A stretch of DNA of 64,000 nucleotides from Eupeodes corollae. Its lineage: Eukaryota; Arthropoda; Insecta; Diptera; Syrphidae. Position numbers and translations under genes: made by a program. Within the stretch, counting starts at the first letter, position 1. Every line of letters begins with the position of its first letter. This document shows positions 23,848 through 36,763 of the stretch, one piece after another. The stretch covers positions 254,190,572-254,254,571 of the forward strand of contig NC_079147.1 in assembly GCF_945859685.1 (NCBI RefSeq), in the 5' to 3' direction. The notes beneath the pieces are model-generated. The model ran no database searches and was not told the origin of the DNA. It worked only from the letters and a program-made list of their open reading frames with translations.

Positions 23848-25234
23848 TAGGGTGATTCAAAAAAAAAATTTTGTCTTGCAAACAAGCTTAAAAGTTTAAA
23901 TTCAATGTAAAAAGATGCCAGTTAAAAGTTGAGCCCTTAATATTAATATTAAGACTGTCCGCATCGCGTTTTTCTATTTTCCGTAAGAATAATATGGAAA
24001 AATTATTCTCTGCACTTTTTGAATTTTATTGCTAGTATTATTATTATTATAAAAAAGAGACTTTTACTTATTTTTGTAGAGAATCGAACGCTCTACAAAA
24101 AAGGTCTCTAATAATTTTTTGATAAACCTAATAGTTTACAAGTTATTTAAGGCCAAAGTTAAATTTATCGAAAATTTTAAGGTTTTTGATGCATTCCAGC
24201 AATTTTGATGGTTTTATTGGAACAAATCACTCAAAAAATTCATGTTTATTTTAAATTTAGTTACTTAGACAATCATTGCTAATAATTTTTTGCAATAATG
24301 CGACTAGTGAAACTTTTGAAATTATTTTTAGCATCGATTAGCTGCGAAATCATAGTCCATCTTTTTTGTTTAAACTTATTCCCTAACATTACACCTAACG
24401 GCGTGCATCATTGATATGCTTTGTCAGCGACCTTGACCTAGTATTCGTGCATTCACCTTAATGCACCGTTGTCCGTAATACGATACCCACCAATCGTGGG
24501 AGCTTATGATTGTATGCTGTTTTGCTGATTTGACAAAGAATGGTCGCGCGTGTTAACTAACGAGGTGTTAACTAACTATGTTACCGACGAAACATAAAAA
24601 AATTTCTTTCTGATCGGTCAATCAATAATGAATTAATTTTTCAGCTATAATTTTGGGAATTTAAATGAGCATTTACAGACTATTGGATGAACAGATAAAC
24701 AATTTAACATAATTTGTATTTTCATACACAAAATTTATAATAAATATTTAGACTATTCGATTTTTCTTTGGATAACTACCGAGAATTATTAGCAATGATT
24801 GTCTAAGTAACTAAATTTAAAATAAACATGAATTTTTTGAGTGATTTGTTCCAATAAAACCATCAAAATTGCTGGAATGCATCAAAAACCTTAAAATTTT
24901 CGATAAATTTAACTTTGGCCTTAAATAACTTGTAAACTATTAGGTTTATCAAAAAATTATTAGAGACCTTTTTTGTAGAGCGTTCGATTCTCTACAAAAA
25001 TAAGTAAAAGTCTCTTTTTTATAATAATAATAATACTAGCAATAAAATTCAAAAAGTGCAGAGAATAATTTTTCCATATTATTCTTACGGAAAATAGAAA
25101 AACGCGATGCGGACAGTCTTAATATTAATATTAAGGGCTCAACTTTTAACTGGCATCTTTTTACATTGAATTTAAACTTTTAAGCTTGTTTGCAAAAAAA
25201 AAAAAAAAAAAAAAAAATGTTTTGAATCACCCTA
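23848..25234. mobile_element. hAT-like foldback element with about 440-bp inverted arms
   Basis: The ends are TAGGGTGATTCAAAA and its exact complement. The first 440 or so bases (23848-24289) are repeated almost perfectly in reverse complement at about 24792-25234, with a middle of about 500 bases. The flanks are an 8-bp direct repeat ATGTATAT (23840-23847 and 25235-25242). An 8-bp duplication plus a YARNG-type terminus (TAGGG) fits the hAT superfamily. The middle has no transposase frame, so the element is non-autonomous. An A run near the right end (about 25194-25217) is longer than its partner T/A run on the left. Near identity of the arms suggests recent insertion or ongoing correction. 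Confidence 0.88.
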
Positions 25235-25242
25235 ATGTATAT

Positions 25243-28149
25243 CAATATATCACATAAGAAGAAAAAAGAAATAAATATGTAAATATTCCATACCTATATA
25301 TATTTCAACTTATGAACATTGTTGTTGTAAAATATTCATTTGCCAAATTCAATAAATTCAACCCTCTTTTATATATATATTTGAATAAGTTGTTGCCTGA
25401 CATACATAACGGAAAATTCAATAGAAGGATTATGTTTTGAAATTCCAAAACTCTTCTATTCAAACTTTAAGTAAAAAGTTCGCCAGGATTTAGGGTTTAG
25501 ACTTTGACCCTTGAGCATAGGTTATTATTATTTTTCAATGTTTATATTTTGTATGATGAATTAGAATATGAATAGTTTATAATATTAAGCAACATTTCCT
25601 AACTTTTTTCTCAAAATTTGTTTTCAAAACTAACAGATATTTGGCGTAAAATACATAAAATACTGATTTTGGTTCACTGTGGCGTATGAGTAATATTTGT
25701 TTAAATCTGTTTTAACATTCATTAACTTTTAACATTGAAAGAAACGACCTTTAAATACAAAATTCAGAAAGAAGAATCGAGTCCTCTTTACCACTTTAAA
25801 GGGTAGCCAACTTCTCACTAGGATAAAGAGGCGGCCTTGACTATAGTCTCTTAAGCACATCGTCTGCAGTCTTTTCACAATCTTTCTATGTGGAAAGTAT
25901 TTTTTTTTTTTTTTTTGAAAAAACCAAAATCCAAACCCCGATCACAGTGATTTGTGTAATCTTGATTCGTGTAATGCCTTTTTCTAAATCTCCCTTGAAG
26001 TTCATAAGGCTTGCCAATATCAAACAGACGGCCCTGCCTAAAAGGGTTGGATTCGAATTTAAAACCCGTCATCACAATAAAATAGGGGATAATTTATTCA
26101 AATCTCACTTAATGTCAAACAGGTGTGCATATATTTTGTTTTGTTTTAGTCTCTCAAGAGATTACACGTTTAACCCTCAGATTCAAATTTCTCCTATTTT
26201 TCAAAAGGTCTCAGAGTTTTCCAACAAAAAAAAGAATATCACCTTAATCTTCAAATCGATATCTTAACGACTTTATAGCCTTGAGGTTTGTGATAAGGAA
26301 ATAACAAAAAATTACTTTAGGAAATGTGCAAAATGATGCTTTATCTCCGTTTGAAAATAATAAAATAAAAATAAATAGCTTTGCTTCCATGTTTTAAAAA
26401 TCGAAAGGTTTTCCTTTAACTCGAGTAAAAAATAACCCGATAGACCGCCCGCCAGGTGGATTGTGGTAGCTTTTATAAAATTTCCCAAATAAAACTTTTT
26501 TGTTCTATTTCTTCTGCGATAGAAGGTACTTTAATTCTCATGAATTCGATACTTTCACATGCTGTAATATAAGTTCCTTAGCATAGCGCAGAAGGGTATT
26601 CCCTAATGGGTAGTAGAATCTTCAAAAGCTGAGGAAGAAGTAAGAGGTCAAAACACCTGATATAGTGATATAGCAAAAAGATGCGGGATTTATTGCAGCT
26701 GATGGCAAGTTTTCTACTTCACAGTCCCCAACTTCCTAATTTTCGATTTTTTGTACCATCTCAAGGATAAAAGTATCCTTTGGAATATACATACATACAT
26801 ATGTATATATAATATGCAAGTATACTTATCTTACAAGTTGTTTTCTTTTTGTAGGCCTTTTATTTGCCTATATACACTTTTGACTCTTTGGGCCAGAGAT
26901 TATGGTTCATTTAACAAGAAAGCTATTGATTTTTACATGCTCCCTCCATTTAAATGCTGTGGTTTTGATGGAAGAAGGGAAGTTTTCGGAGGGGGAAGGG
27001 TTTAAGAAATATTCCGACAATGGGCACACGACCAACAACAACGGAGCACTTTTGGTGCGGTCGCATGATAATAAAGTTTAGTATTTTCATTATTTATTTG
27101 AGGATGTAGACAGACATCATTTTGGAGGAAGGACGATGAAGATGGTTTTATACAATAACGACGACGACGTCGACCAAAATGGGATGATTGGATATGAACA
27201 TCCAACCAGAAGTATCATCAGCAACACCAGAAGCACAAAACCACCGCCCGCAGCATCCAGTTGAAGAGACTAATGGGCATATCGTAAGAGGGTCGTTTGC
27301 AATGTTAAATGAATTCGAAAAGGGATTATTTTATTTTTATGACTGGCAAGGGATAATTATATCAGTATTTTATCGAGTTGATTTATTTATGTATACCTTC
27401 TTATATTCACCTAAATATTCGTATATAAACCACAACTATACGAAAAAATATTAATGTGGGGTTAATTGATGCAGAATACTTAATAGTTGAAACATGAGTA
27501 TTAATAAGGAATTCAAGAAGTTGATATTTCCTGTTAAACCGAAATTTAACATAAGAACAATGTTGTTGATTTTTATTAAGGTGATTAAAACATTTGGAGA
27601 AAGAAGAAAAGGGTTGAAGGTGATTAAATTACTTGAAGAACAAACACTCATCATGGCATGGGTCAGGAATTGTTCAACTTGTTAGTGATACTTTTTGGGT
27701 AAAGTATTAGATCTTTAAATATGTCCACATAATTTATTTATGTTTTTACCAAAGCGTCATTCTAACTTAATAATATTTTACGAAAAAGATATTTGTACTG
27801 AAAATGCAATTCCTCTTCTTATTTGGAATAGACCCTAATTTTGACGGTTGTCATCTTTTGACAAGTAAAAACTGTGCCATTATTAAAAAATTACACAATT
27901 TACGGTACGAAAAGAACAACGATGCCGTGAATTTCTTTTAACACATAACAGAAAATTTAAGTCACTGTTCGCAAATTGCAATTTTGGAGAAAACTGAAAT
28001 CGTTTAATTTTTCGATCATTTGTCTGATACCGTATTTCATTGCAAATACTTTCTTATTTAATATAAAAAAGAGGCTGATTTTCGATTCAAAAGTCCATCC
28101 AATTACTCAGATACGCAGACATAATTGGAAGATCAAAGCGTAATGTGGA
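25243..28149. other. spacer sequence without a supported gene
   Basis: Several short frames occur, at 25890-26267, 26751-27005, 27188-27454 and 27494-27685. None shows a family motif or a convincing splice structure. The 27120-27240 stretch is rich in ACGACGACG-type triplets and CCAACC/AACAAC, which could be exon-like, but I cannot connect it to flanking exons. I make no gene call. Confidence 0.45.
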
Positions 28150-28880
28150 GCGTTTTTGACCATTGCGACGGAAGCAAAGAAGTAGTAGTTTAGTAGTCAA
28201 TGAGGACAAAACCAAGTTTATGCTATCTTTAAAAAAGGACATTGGACAACGACGTCTTGGACAAAAATGTCACCATGGACAGCTTTAACTTTGAGGTAGT
28301 AGAAGAATTTGTCTACCTAGGCATCCCCATACATTCAAGCAACGACACCAGCGCTGAAACCAAACGAAGAATAACTTGCAAATCACTGTTTCTTAGAACT
28401 TAGGGGGCAATTAATCAGAAAAGTCCTCTCTAGAGCATCTAAAATCATCATCTATAAGATACTCATCATCCCAATTCTCATTTATGGCGCTGAGGCCTGG
28501 ACCCTGTCAAAGAAAGATGAGTGCGAGAGATGCTTCGAGGGATAAATTCTTCGGGTGATTTTTGGTCCCGTACGCATAGATGGAGAATGGAGGAGAAGAT
28601 ATAACAAAGAAATGTGCGGGCTGTACAGCAACACTAACATCGGTTTAAATGGCTAGGTCATGTAGAATGGACATCAACGCTCCAGCCCGGAAGGTCTTCG
28701 AATCCAATCCCGAGGGACGGCGCAGTAGAGGAAGACCGTGACTCAGGTAGCGCACGCAGGTGGGTGAAAATCTCAACCAGCCTGGCGTGAGAAACTGAAG
28801 AAAGCTAGCTAGGGACCGAGCTGGCTGGAGACGTATGTTAGTTGAGGTCCAGGTCCGACTTAGACTGTAGCGCCACCTTA
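28150..28880 (+). pseudogene. C-terminal fragment of a non-LTR reverse transcriptase
   Basis: The plus strand reads NEDKTKFMLSLKKD-like sequence, then FEVVEEFVYLGIPIHSSND, an IKRRIT-like box, ILIPILIYGAEAWTLSKKDE, then WRRRYNKEMCGLYSN, PARKVFESNPEGRRSRGRPR and a final VRNW--LARDRAGWRRM box. These are the thumb and C-terminal parts of a LINE ORF2 common in insect genomes. At least four frame changes are needed to follow it. The catalytic domain is absent, so this is a 5'-truncated, inactive copy. Confidence 0.8.
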
Positions 28881-28919
28881 AGTAAACAAGTAAGATATTA
28901 GATCCACTCTAATAATAGA

Positions 28920-29690
28920 AAAAAATCTAGTCGAAAATCCGTTTTTACAAAATTTCTGTAGAATTTTTAGCATACTTCTTACTTTGTCTAAGAAAACTTT
29001 CAATTACATTTATCAGATGTAAACAAAATTTTTTTCAAATACATATTAATTTTGTACCACGCCAAAACGTATAATATTAAATTTCACTTAAGCTATTAAA
29101 CCGATATTGGTTGGAAATATAATTTAAGTTAACCAAATTTTTCACTTTTTAAAGTTCTTTATTACAAAAAAAACACCCATTCAATAATTTTGAAAGTCCT
29201 ATCTGTATCTTTTGGCGTTACTATTTGTAAAACAAAATCAATTTGAAGGAAAATCTCTGCCAGTTCTTTTGATATGGTTGACGAAAAAAAGGCATCCCGA
29301 TCGTGCACTCAAAAATCTCCCACAAACCTTCCATTTAGATTATAGGGAACGTAAAATCCCAAGAAATGCATTGGCTCGTGAGATTTTTTGGTTTAACCAA
29401 AATGTTTAACTTTTTCTTAAATTACTATGGTAGAAATACCACCCACCCAATTTTCTTGAGAGTCCTTGCTGCACTATTATTATTATAAATTAATTTTTAA
29501 CAATATTTATTTGAAGTCGATACCTCTAGAGATTCTTGAGCTATTGGTGACGAAAAAAACTTTGCGGACGTATGGACGTACGGAGGTACAGACATCTCTC
29601 TTAAAATCTTTTATTTTAACTATAGGGACCTTGAAACGTCGAGAAATGTCAAAATTTTCAATTCAATTCCACAAATCGGTCCTAAGTTTA
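28920..29690 (-). mobile_element. tandem-repeat element, copy F in the spacer
   Basis: This inverted fragment of the same family lies in the spacer. It shows the 5' block read backwards, with CTTGAAACGTCGAGAAATGTC near 29630-29652, a GGACGTACGGAGGTAC run near 29572-29590, GGTTTAACCAAAATG near 29390, and a second 5' block near 29100-29290. The duplicated order suggests two partial copies next to each other. Confidence 0.65.
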
Positions 29691-31080
29691 TAAATATGTT
29701 CGTTTTTAAGGGTATTTTTAAAAATTCAAAATCCGACATTCTTGTCAAAATTTTTGTAGTTTAGAACATTATGTCTTGAATTAAATCAGTTTTCACATTT
29801 TTTGTTAAATTATTTTCTTAAAGACTCTCTAGTCCAAACAATGGCCTGAACGTTGTTTTAATGAATGTTTTCAAAACCCTTTAGTGTGACATTAAATGAA
29901 AATTTGATTAGTTTTTCAAACAATTATTGACAAAACAAACTAACATTTTTTTAGTCGTAGATTGTTATGACTTTTTAAAAAGTGTTGATATGCTCTGAAT
30001 ATATGTACAGTTTTGAACGGATTTATATAAATAAACTAATATCATCTTATTACTTAAAAATGTTGGCATTCTTCTGGAACTGTATAAGTTTCGGTTGATT
30101 TTTAAATATTAAGACGCATTCATAAACGAAAAATTTGTATCAAAAAGAACTATAATGGAAATTCGATTTTCTGTTGTTTTAATGTATTCCAACAAACTTT
30201 GAGAACTCTTTTCATTAAAATCGTTTGGTTAATTTCAAGACCATAACTGCATTTGAATCAAATAATTTCAAGACCATAACCTTACGTGATCATTTCAATT
30301 TCAAGTCGAACTTAATTCAAACTGTTTTTAACATCAATATAAATATTTTTACTGTAGTTATCACCGTTTATTGTTACGTCGCAATGTTGGATGGAAGAAA
30401 ATGATAATAATAAATGAAAAAGATTTGAGAAGATATTTCAAATGCAAACAAAATTGTCTCAAATGAGTTAAATTTCTTAATAAATACTCGTACTTGAAAT
30501 TAAGTACACAATTTAAGTCAATTTAATACTATTTCGGACTCATTTAATTCGTGAATCACCTTTCAAACTGATTTTCGTAAAATATTTTCACATATAACTT
30601 TATAGTCTTGAACTAAAAATAAAAGGTTTTACTACTAACTTGTTTGTATATTAAGTAGGGGAGGGTACGGGTACGAAAGTAACACGGGACGGTTGTAACA
30701 TTGAGCTTTAAAAACACTCCAAGACTGTATACGTTCATTTTAAATGTAGAAATCTTGGCAATTTGGCCCTGAATGCATCCACAAAATCCAAACGTCAAAG
30801 TACTGAATTGTGATGGATAAAATTGAAAACGTGAAATTTGGGTTCTGTTGTACATTTTTGTGTGTGTTATTTTTCATTGTTTTTTTTTCCGAATAACATC
30901 GTTTTTAGAAAGTGGTAGCTTTGTTATTAGTTATTTTTTCTTTATTCAATACTGTTAAAGTTTTTGTGATCGAGCCGATAGATGTGGACTGTTATAACAT
31001 TTTTTGGGTGTACGTTTGTAACATGTCTTTTTTAAAACGCAATAAAACTTTTCATCAAGCGAACTGTTCATCCGCTCAGA
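29691..31080. other. AT-rich spacer, nothing recognised
   Basis: I see no gene. The short frames at 30613-30855, 30912-31100 and 30955-31149 have no recognisable features. Confidence 0.5.
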
Positions 31081-31089
31081 AAAGAAGCA

Positions 31090-33230
31090 GGGACCCCTGA
31101 AAGCTTCACCGATGAGTGGAAGAAGGGAATTATTGTCAAGCTCACACAAAAAGAAGATCCAACAAAGTTTAAAACTGGAGAGGAATTTGCGTTCTACAGG
31201 CCGTTGCTAAATAGTAGCAAAAAACATACCGGAATGCATCAGAGAACACCTTGGGGCCGCACTCGATACCAAACAAGCTTATCTGCGCTGGAACTTGTTT
31301 ATTGATCATATCAACACCCTGCCGATCATTATTGAACAGTGCGCTGAATATCGATCACCACTACACCTGCTGTTCATCGACTTCGATACGGCCTTCGATG
31401 CGTTAACAAGCAGTACGTCTTCTATTGTTTGTCGAACCATTCCGACCTTGGTTTCGGAACGTATTCGACACCTGACCCTGATGAACTACTTGATTGTCCT
31501 CTACGACAACCGAAACTTCCAGGCGAGTTGGGCTTATACCTACATATGCTAGATCGGTTCTAGCAAAGTCCTACTCCTACTGTTTGGAGGGGGAGCGTAA
31601 GCCTCAACCCTGGCATGAACCGCCTCCAAATCCCTACCTAGCGCTACTAAGTCAGCCACAGTATTTGGCCTCGCCAGACCAAGTTGTGTCTGATAGAAAG
31701 GAGTCAGATTCCTTTGAATCATTGACAACTTTCTTACTTCAGAAATCGGTTCCGAAAGCCTACTAAATAAATTTTTCATCGTAGCCACATAGACCCCGAT
31801 GGACTCATCTTGACCTTGTGTACGATGCCTAATTTCTTCTAACAACCAATCGTCATAATTTGGTGGCAAGAACTCCAGTTTCAACTCACTGACAAGTTCC
31901 GACCACGAATTAACCGACGCTCTAACAGCCCTATACCATATAAGTGCCTTCCTTCAAACAATTTCACCGTGGACCTAAATAACTGATTTTCTGAAATCCT
32001 GCGTGACTCGCATTTCTCCTCAACTCATTCTAAAAAGGCGTTCACCGAAGCTTCACATCGTTCTCCTGTGAACTTTATCTCCCACTTATGAATAGGTTCA
32101 AATCTCTCTTGTTGAACCAAGACACGTTCAACCGTCTGTTTTCCCAACTCCAAATTCTCCCTACTTTCTCTATTCCTTGCCTCTCCTAAATTCGTCGATG
32201 AACCGGCAGCGATGTTCATTGACCCACTAGACTGATGTCTGTTTTTGACATCGCTCCTTTGCATCTTTTCTGAGGAGAGGCATTCCAGAAAAACTAATTG
32301 CTATTATTAAAGCAACATATGATGGATCTAAGTGTCACGTTCTGCACGATGTTATGTTATCAGATGATTTTGAAATCCGTGGTGGAGTCAGACAGGGCTG
32401 TATTCTGTGGCCAATATTGTTTTTGTTGGTGATAAGCGGAAGGTAGCGGAAGGATGCAATGGACTTTGAAATCGTATTTAAAGCACTTGGATTACGCGGA
32501 CGATCTTTGCTTACTTTTTCATAGGATTCTTGAATCTCCATCAAATGGCAACAATTGTGGAGAGAGGAGCAGAAGTTGTGGGGCTGAAAATTAATTCCAG
32601 AAACATAAAAATAATCAGCCTCGAAACACAAAAATGATCAGCCTCGAAACCCGATCATCCTCTCAAATAGATATTTCCTAGCAACCTTGAAAGAATGGCA
32701 TCGGCAAAGCAAAAGCGCCGAAAATTTGAAGGACTGTTTCGAACAAATGTCGAATCTTCTTTATGCGTGCAGCACTTGGAAGATTACTTCAGCCATTACA
32801 AGAAAGCTGCAAACCTTCGTGAATAGATGTCTTCGTAACATCCTAAGCGTTTTCTGGCCAAACGGTATATCAAATGGGGTCCTTTATAATTGGACAGACC
32901 AGGAACCTATAGACTCTATAATACGTAGGCGTAAGTGGCAATGGATTGAACATACACTTCAAACATGTAACGACAGCATTGCAAGCAAAGCAATGCAGTG
33001 GAATCCGCTCACACAAGAAGCCCAAGGCACAGGACAGTCGAGGCAGAATCAGCGTCATTAGGCAAACGTTGGAAAAAGCTGAAACACATCTTCGGAAACT
33101 GTACACGATGGTGCGTAGAGGTAGTAGATGGCCTACGCCCCTGAAGGGGTTCCCAACGAAGTTAGTCGGAGCCATTGCATCCGCCGAGCGAGAAAAGCTT
33201 ATAACCACGTACCTTGCTGTTAATGCTACA
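31090..33230 (+). pseudogene. non-LTR retrotransposon ORF2 remnant, split by a gag fragment
   Basis: Plus-strand pieces read SFTDEWKKGIIVKL-like near 31100, then a frame at 31295-31552 with FIDHINTLPIIIEQCAEY and LLFIDFDTAFDAL, the reverse transcriptase box with its first catalytic aspartate. After an interruption at about 31555-32268 it resumes with GIPEKLIAIIKATYDGSKC, a RGGVRQGCIL box at about 32380-32410, then the C-terminal part at 32780-33060 with KLQTFVNRCLRNIL, QEPIDSIIRRRKWQWI and KAMQWNPLTQEAQG. Several frameshifts and stops make it inactive. The pieces on either side of the interruption are contiguous in the protein, so the interruption is an insertion. Confidence 0.82.
31555..32268 (-). 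pseudogene. gag-like fragment inserted antisense into a LINE
   Basis: Two minus-strand frames, 32025-32264 and 31549-31884, form parts of a retrotransposon gag-like protein. Segments include FEPIHKWEIKFTGERCEASVNAFLE and, downstream, WLLEEIRHRTQGQDESIGVYVATMKNLFSRL, typical of insect LTR-element capsid proteins. The N-terminal part is hydrophilic. No zinc knuckle, LTR or target duplication was identified. It differs in sequence from the gag fragment at 5115-6120. Confidence 0.75.
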
Positions 33231-34300
33231 TGAAAAACAGTTCCTCGACTATTTATATTTCCCCTAAAAAAATACAATCTGATTTTCCTTAAAGGCGGAC
33301 TTATCAGCAGCATTGAAGCAGCTAATAAATCAGGATGGATGAAGTTGGAGTTCATAAACTTTATAGAACACCTTGTCAAACATACCAATACCTCCGAGAG
33401 CAATCGAAAAGTGGTCCTTCTTGACAATCACATCTCTTTCTTCTAGTTGTTAACTTCTGCAAGGAAAATGGCACTGTCCAAGCACCGATCTGCCTTAATT
33501 TTGAGCTTTGGAACGCGTTTTTTTAATACAAAATCCGAATTCTTATATGTAGTTAATCTTGAAATCTGATTGACATAAAACTAAAAGGTATAAACGTAAC
33601 TTTTATAGTAAAATAATTCCAATTTATTTACTAACTCGAATAGCTCCCAAAAATGGTTAAGGATTAAATTTTGTATTTCAATCACGTAGGCGTATACGTA
33701 CTATTTTCATTTTGCATAGCGTTCTATGGATCAGAAGTTGATACAATAATACTGAAGAACACCCAAAAGCTTAAAAAAAACTTCAAAATAAGTTACACCA
33801 AATGTCAGCCTCTGCCACGAACTTAATTCCAATCCTTTTCTATGACCCCTACAGGACACATATCTATAGCTAAGCTGTTTGCATAAGAAACTATTAGTCT
33901 CAAAAATATACATCTGAAAAATAGTTTAAGACTAAGTTTTTAGCTAAATACCTGACTTAAACCAAAAAAACTTAAAATCAAGAAATATAAGGAAGAGTTT
34001 ATTTTTAAAAGCAACTTAACCCTATATAAAACCCCTTAAGCTTCATTTTGTATTCCTCTCCTTTAAAAAACACTTTAACTCTCGCTTTTATGCCAAGAAT
34101 AGATGCAGGTACCTATATTCTTCGAAAATCCGGTCAAAATCATCAAAACAGGGTGTTCAATTTTTAAAGAGATAAAATGAGTTATAAAAAAAAAACAAAA
34201 TGTTCACAATGAAGCTTTCGTCATAAAGATGACAAAGTTTAACTCGTAAGGTTTATTGAATATTCTTGGATTATTTAAGAGTTTCATATCATTAATATTT
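33231..34300. other. spacer sequence, nothing recognised
   Basis: No gene is seen. The first 200 bases may still belong to the LINE 3' region. Confidence 0.45.
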
Positions 34301-35352
34301 GGTTGTTTGTTTTTAATTTTAATTTAAAATAAACATAAATTTATCAACACTGAGTGTGCAACAAAATTGTGCTTATAATTTATTTTTTAAATTTAAATTT
34401 TGTGTTAAAATTTTATTTAATTCGCTAACTAATGCTCGAAACATTTGTGTGTCTTCGAAACACTTTGTAAAGCATACATTTTTGTTTGTTTTAAGTTTTA
34501 GTTTAAATTTTTAATACTTAAAAATGAATTTGTGTTTAAATAAATTTTATTAATGAATTTTTGTCTGTGTTTTTTGGTTTTTTGTTTAATTTAATTTTAA
34601 ATTGCAATTTAAATGTTTTGTATATTAATTTCTTAATTTTCTAATGTTTAAGTTTCATTTTGTTTAAATTTGATTAATTTGTTTGTTTGTTTATCAATTC
34701 AAATAGACATTTAGATTAATGTGTTTATATTATTTATATATATATAAATGTACGTTTTTTAAAATTAGTTTTTGTTGGGGATTTTTTGTTTTTGCAAAGA
34801 AAGGGTGTTTTTTACGAGTAGAGGAATTTATTTTAATTTTTTTTCTTCATCTTTTAAGTATAAAAAAAAGAAAATCACAAAAATTATGTAAATATAAATA
34901 TTTTGTTTTTATTAGCTTATCAATTTTTGTTTTGTCTCATTTTTGTTTAATTTTAAATATAAAAAATGTTCGTGTCCATCGCTTGGGAAATTAATGATGT
35001 TTTCATATATATTTTTATTTATTTTTTTAAATATATATATATTTTTTTTTTGTTTCTTAAATTAATTTAAAAATATACTTTTTTTTTGTTTTATATTTTT
35101 TTTCTTTGTGATTTGTGTTCAAGTCCCTAAAAGTATGTTAAATATATGTTTTGTTTTTGTTTACTTATTAATTTTATCGTGGCATCGTTTGGGATTTTTC
35201 GGTTGTGTTATTTTGTTTTTTTATTTTTAATAAATAGAAAGAGTGGTGTTTTTTTGTTTTTCTTTGGTGGTGGTAATTAATTTAAAAAAATTATTTAATT
35301 TTTTTCTAAATTCTACTACGGTGTGTGTTTTATTTTTATCAGTTGGATTATT
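34301..35352 (-). other. T-rich stretch, probable 3' UTR of the host gene
   Basis: About 1 kb of very T-rich plus-strand sequence (A-rich on the coding strand) directly follows the stop codon at 35353-35355. It has many TTTATT (AATAAA on the minus strand) sites, so I cannot pick one polyadenylation site. I infer UTR only from position and composition. Confidence 0.45.
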
Positions 35353-35482
35353 TTAGACACCCTGTGCCAGACTCTCCTTTTGTAGAGCAACCATTGACTG
35401 ATCCATTGGTTGTGGCAGAATAAAAGGTGAGGCTAACATCTGAAGTGGACTGCTTGACAGAATGGAGAATTGGGGTGACGTT
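35353..35482 (-). CDS. host gene, terminal coding exon D
   Basis: The minus-strand exon starts after the acceptor TTTGACTCACACAG and completes a codon with two bases carried over from exon C. It then encodes 42 residues, including SILSSSPLQMLASPFILPQP and ending in KESLAQGV, followed by TAA at 35355-35353. Of the three frames, this one gives a long proline/serine/leucine-rich tail consistent with the phase of the preceding exons. No domain is recognised; it forms the C-terminus of an unidentified protein. Confidence 0.7.
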
Positions 35483-35581
35483 CTGTGTGAGTCAAATATA
35501 TAAGGGACGTTTGTTCTATATAGAGAGCAATAATTGCAAATGCAAACAAAAAAAAAAGGTTATAGCTTCGATGGTACTTAC

Positions 35582-35735
35582 TCAGCAAAGCCGGCGGCCG
35601 CTGCTGGATTTCGTACAGAGTGTATGGCTTGTGAGTTTTTGGCACGGGCTAGGAGGGTCATCACTGTGCGTTTGGTGGGATTCATTCCGGAACGTGGTAC
35701 ACCGAGAAGAGGTCGTTTGCGTCCAAGTTGACCAG
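35582..35735 (-). CDS. host gene, coding exon C
   Basis: The exon is 154 nt, entered in phase 1 and left in phase 2. The acceptor is ACAATAAACAAAG (weak pyrimidine tract) and the donor GTAAGTACC is strong. It encodes a basic segment with GRKRPLLGVPRSGMNPTKRT followed by VMTLLARAKNSQAIHSVRNP and an alanine-rich AAAAGFA. Higher GC than the surroundings and exact phase agreement with both neighbours support a real exon. The basic stretch could be a nuclear localisation or nucleic-acid-contact segment; that is inference. Confidence 0.75.
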
Positions 35736-35867
35736 CTTTGTTTATTGTTGTTGTAAGAAAAAAAACGATACAAAAATGAAATGTGTTTTTTGTTTTGTTT
35801 TAGGAAACCTCTGAGGAGTGACATGTAATGGAGTATTTGAGTTTCTAGTAGAAACTTTGAAACTTAC

Positions 35868-36098
35868 CAATATTGATTGACTTGACACCGCGCAACGCTG
35901 GATGCAATAAAGCTCCTGGTGGATCGAGTAATGCCAGTGTGGATGTTGTCGTTTCAGCCTCACTGGGCATGGCTAATGTGGACTGTGTTTGTGGTAAGCC
36001 TGTGACTGCTGCGACACCTGTTGATGGTTTAAGAATTCCGGCCATTCCGACAGCTGTGAGTTGTTGTTGAATTGCTACAGCCATTGCTGATGGATGAA
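35868..36098 (-). CDS. host gene, coding exon B
   Basis: The exon is 231 nt, entered and left in phase 1. The acceptor is TTTTTGCTCGTCAG and the donor GTAAGTTTC. It encodes HPSAMAVAIQQQLTAVGMAG then ILKPSTGVAAVTGLPQTQ, an acidic/threonine patch and LLDPPGALLHPALRGVKSIN. It is alanine-, glutamine- and threonine-rich, which suggests a disordered region of a regulatory or RNA/DNA-associated protein. I do not recognise the family. Confidence 0.78.
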
Positions 36099-36763
36099 CT
36101 GACGAGCAAAAATAAAGCACGCAAAATTACGATTTAAAGTGTTATAAATTAAGTAAATAAGCCAAAACGAAACAATTAAAATGGCTATCATAATTTTATA
36201 TATAATTTGTTTTATTTTAAAGCTTAACCGACTTAAAGCGTCAAACTGCGATAGTGGGGCACTGGTTCTAAACAATGAGTTTTCAAAGAAGTGTAACAGT
36301 AATATAAAATATAGCATAAATACAAAATTAGAAAGAGACTTAAATTCATTAAATAGTTCAACATAAAATGAGAAGTTTATTGGAGACAGAGTTTTGAGAT
36401 AAGTTTTCCATGCCTTATTTCTTTTGTAACGCTGTAAACGCAATTATTTCGTGTACCAAAGCTAGCTAAAGCTTATGTATATTTCTTGATTTCTTTAAAG
36501 GTAGATTTTTTTCTAAACAATTTTTAAGGATATTATAAAAATTTGAAACTGCTTCGTCAATATTAGAAAATATTTCAGAAATGATTAAATCTTCAGATAA
36601 CAACTGGAAATTAGCTCTTCTAAGGTTAATATTATTAAACAGTCAAAGGATCTGCTGTGTTCAGTAAGATGATTGTTTAAGTCCAAAAAAAATGTCCAAG
36701 GGGGGGGATATTTATCTATATTAGTAATTCCTGATCTGGATTCTAGAACAAGAGTGCTAATAG

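Noticed and set aside
26751..27454. Possible exons around the ACGACGACG-rich stretch at 27120-27240
   Set aside because: No consistent phase or splice pairing with neighbours could be found.
31480..31530. CTGATGA and CGAAAC spaced like a hammerhead core
   Set aside because: It lies in LINE reverse transcriptase coding sequence, and no stem II or stem III can form.
32870..33427. 185-codon minus-strand frame
   Set aside because: It is the antisense shadow of the LINE C-terminal region on the plus strand.
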